Positions 62,785 to 64,000 of a stretch of DNA of 64,000 nt are shown one piece after another. Below the pieces are notes generated by a model that was given only the letters and a program-made list of their open reading frames with translations, searched no databases and was not told the DNA's origin. Position 1 is the first letter of the stretch, and each line of letters opens with the position of its first letter. Source of the stretch: Rhodovulum sp. MB263 (GTDB taxonomy: Bacteria; Pseudomonadota; Alphaproteobacteria; Rhodobacterales; Rhodobacteraceae); contig NZ_CP020384.1 of the NCBI RefSeq assembly GCF_002073975.1, forward strand, positions 1,240,001 to 1,304,000. The letters are read 5' to 3'. Position numbers and translations under genes: made by a program.

Positions 62785-64000
62785 TCATTCGGCGTTCTGT
62801 TCCACCGGCTCGTCCACCGCTTCCGACTCGGTCTCGGTCCGGGGCTTGAACGAGCGCAGCAGGAAGGCCGGCATGTGATCGCCCATCCCCACCACCGGCT
62901 CGTCGCGATGGCCGCGACCGCCGCTGCGGCGCTGGTTCTGGTTCTGGCTCTGGTGACGGCCCTGTTGCCTGCCATGGTCCTGGTTGTCATGGCTGCGCTC
63001 GGCCCGCTCGGGGCGGCGCTCGTTCCGGGCGGGCCGGCTGCTTTCGCGCGGTTCCTCGCTGCGTTCCGGGCTTGCCGGAGTCGCCGGAGCCGCTGCGGCC
63101 TCGGTATCGCTGTCATGAGGCTTGTTGCGACGCGTGCGGTTGCCCCGGTCCTCGTCCCCGCTTTTCAGCGGGCTTTCGACGCGCGGGATCTTCTTCTCGA
63201 CCAGATCCTCAATCGCGGTCAGCCATTTCTCGTCATAGGGCACGCAGATCGTCAGCGCCTTGCCCTCGCGGCCCGCGCGGCCGGTCCGGCCGATCCGGTG
63301 GACGTAATCCTCGGCATGAGAGGGAACGTCATAGTTGAAGACATGGCTGACGGCCGGCACGTCGAGGCCGCGCGCCGCCACATCCGAGGCGATCAGGAAG
63401 CGCAGCTTGCCTTCGCGGAAGGAATCCAGCGTCCGGGTGCGTTGCGACTGGTCGAGATCGCCATGGATCGGCGCCGCGTCATAGCCATGTGCCTTGAGCG
63501 ACTTGGCGACGATGTCGACCTCGGTCTTGCGGTTGCAGAAGATGATGGCGTTGGTGCAGGCCTCGCCCTCGCGGTCGATCAGGGCCCGCAGCAGCTCGCG
63601 CTTTTCCTTGGCCTGACGGTCCTTGCGCGAGGCGGTGTAGCAGATCACGCCCTGCTCGATGCTTTCGGCGGCGCTGGCGCGGCGGGCGACCTCGATCTTG
63701 GCCGGTGCCGAGAGGAAGGTGTTGGTCACCCGCTCGATCTCGGGCGCCATGGTGGCCGAGAAGAACAGCGTCTGCCGGGTGAAGGGGGTCAGCTGGAAGA
63801 TCCGCTCGATATCGGGGATGAACCCCATGTCGAGCATCCGGTCGGCCTCGTCCACCACCATGATCTGCACGCCGGTCAGAAGCAGCTTGCCGCGCTCGAA
63901 ATGGTCAAGCAGGCGGCCGGGGGTCGCGATCAGCACGTCGACGCCCTTGTCGATCAGCGCATCCTGTTCCTTGAAGCTGACGCCGCCGATCAGGAGCGCC
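62785..64000 (-). CDS. DEAD-box RNA helicase, C-terminal part (window edge)
   Basis: An ATP-dependent RNA helicase; the N-terminal part with the Q motif and Walker A lies beyond the right end of the window. Visible motifs are GGVSFKEQ, ATPGRLLDHFERG (Ib), VDEAD (II), FFSATM (III), IIFCNRK, GDLDQSQRTRTLDSFREG, FLIASDVAARGLDVP and HRIGRTGRAGREG (VI). A low-complexity basic tail of about 120 residues rich in Arg, Asn, Gln, Glu and Ser follows, probably for RNA binding. It resembles RhlE-type helicases. It converges with rnj. Confidence 0.94.
   Translation of the reverse strand, partial: ALLIGGVSFKEQDALIDKGVDVLIATPGRLLDHFERGKLLLTGVQIMVVDEADRMLDMGFIPDIERIFQLTPFTRQTLFFSATMAPEIERVTNTFLSAPAKIEVARRASAAESIEQGVICYTASRKDRQAKEKRELLRALIDREGEACTNAIIFCNRKTEVDIVAKSLKAHGYDAAPIHGDLDQSQRTRTLDSFREGKLRFLIASDVAARGLDVPAVSHVFNYDVPSHAEDYVHRIGRTGRAGREGKALTICVPYDEKWLTAIEDLVEKKIPRVESPLKSGDEDRGNRTRRNKPHDSDTEAAAAPATPASPERSEEPRESSRPARNERRPERAERSHDNQDHGRQQGRHQSQNQNQRRSGGRGHRDEPVVGMGDHMPAFLLRSFKPRTETESEAVDEPVEQNAE

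Overview
The window looks like chromosomal DNA of a high-GC alphaproteobacterium of the Rhodobacteraceae/Rhodobacterales group. The reasons are a 14-subunit nuo operon broken up by non-Nuo reading frames, a surE-pcm-nlpD run, a TakP-like TRAP transporter, a che cluster with a CheS/CheY/CheA/CheW/CheR/CheY/CheB/CheD set, and strong G/C bias at third codon positions almost everywhere. No rRNA, tRNA or CRISPR array was seen.

Layout. 1-6.6 kb: housekeeping genes (lgt partial, ubiK-like, a YbjN-domain gene, proC, a CsaA-like gene, a 2-hydroxyacid dehydrogenase, a low-molecular-weight phosphatase, a sirtuin, a PCu(A)C copper chaperone, rpmB). 6.6-9.5 kb: a decayed insertion-sequence graveyard (an IS5-family remnant cut by an IS3-family copy). 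9.6-12.7 kb: TRAP transporter on the minus strand. 12.9-14.6 kb: a type II NADH dehydrogenase fused to a cyclic-nucleotide-binding domain. 14.7-21.4 kb: a transglutaminase / DUF2126 / ATP-grasp / alpha-E cluster, predicted to make or modify peptides. 21.7-28.7 kb: a chemotaxis cluster with visibly lower GC, including a CheB whose receiver has lost its phosphoacceptor and a CheT/CheZ-like small protein with a D-x-x-x-Q motif. 28.7-30.9 kb: a second copy of the same IS3-family element with an IS481-like element nested in it, both inactivated. 31.0-42.4 kb: rhodanese, tatABC, a DUF815 ATPase, nlpD-pcm-surE, an SDR, purF, cvpA, radA, and a crotonase. 42.6-59.4 kb: nuoA-N with four interspersed accessory genes and several tiny overlapping reading frames. 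59.4-64 kb: birA, coaX, rnj (apparently read through from nuo) and a convergent DEAD-box helicase cut by the window end.

The most unusual signal is a set of short hairpin-forming insertions (25-49 nt) lying inside the transposase genes of three unrelated IS families. Five of them share a core close to CGCCATTGGTYCGAGC, flanked by arms that differ in sequence but stay complementary. In each case where the reading frame can be followed, the net size of the insertion predicts the observed frame change. Two sit on Asp-Asn-Gly codons, one of them removing the second catalytic Asp of a DDE transposase. I saw none in the ordinary genes. This could be a family of miniature elements that targets, or survives only in, transposase genes.
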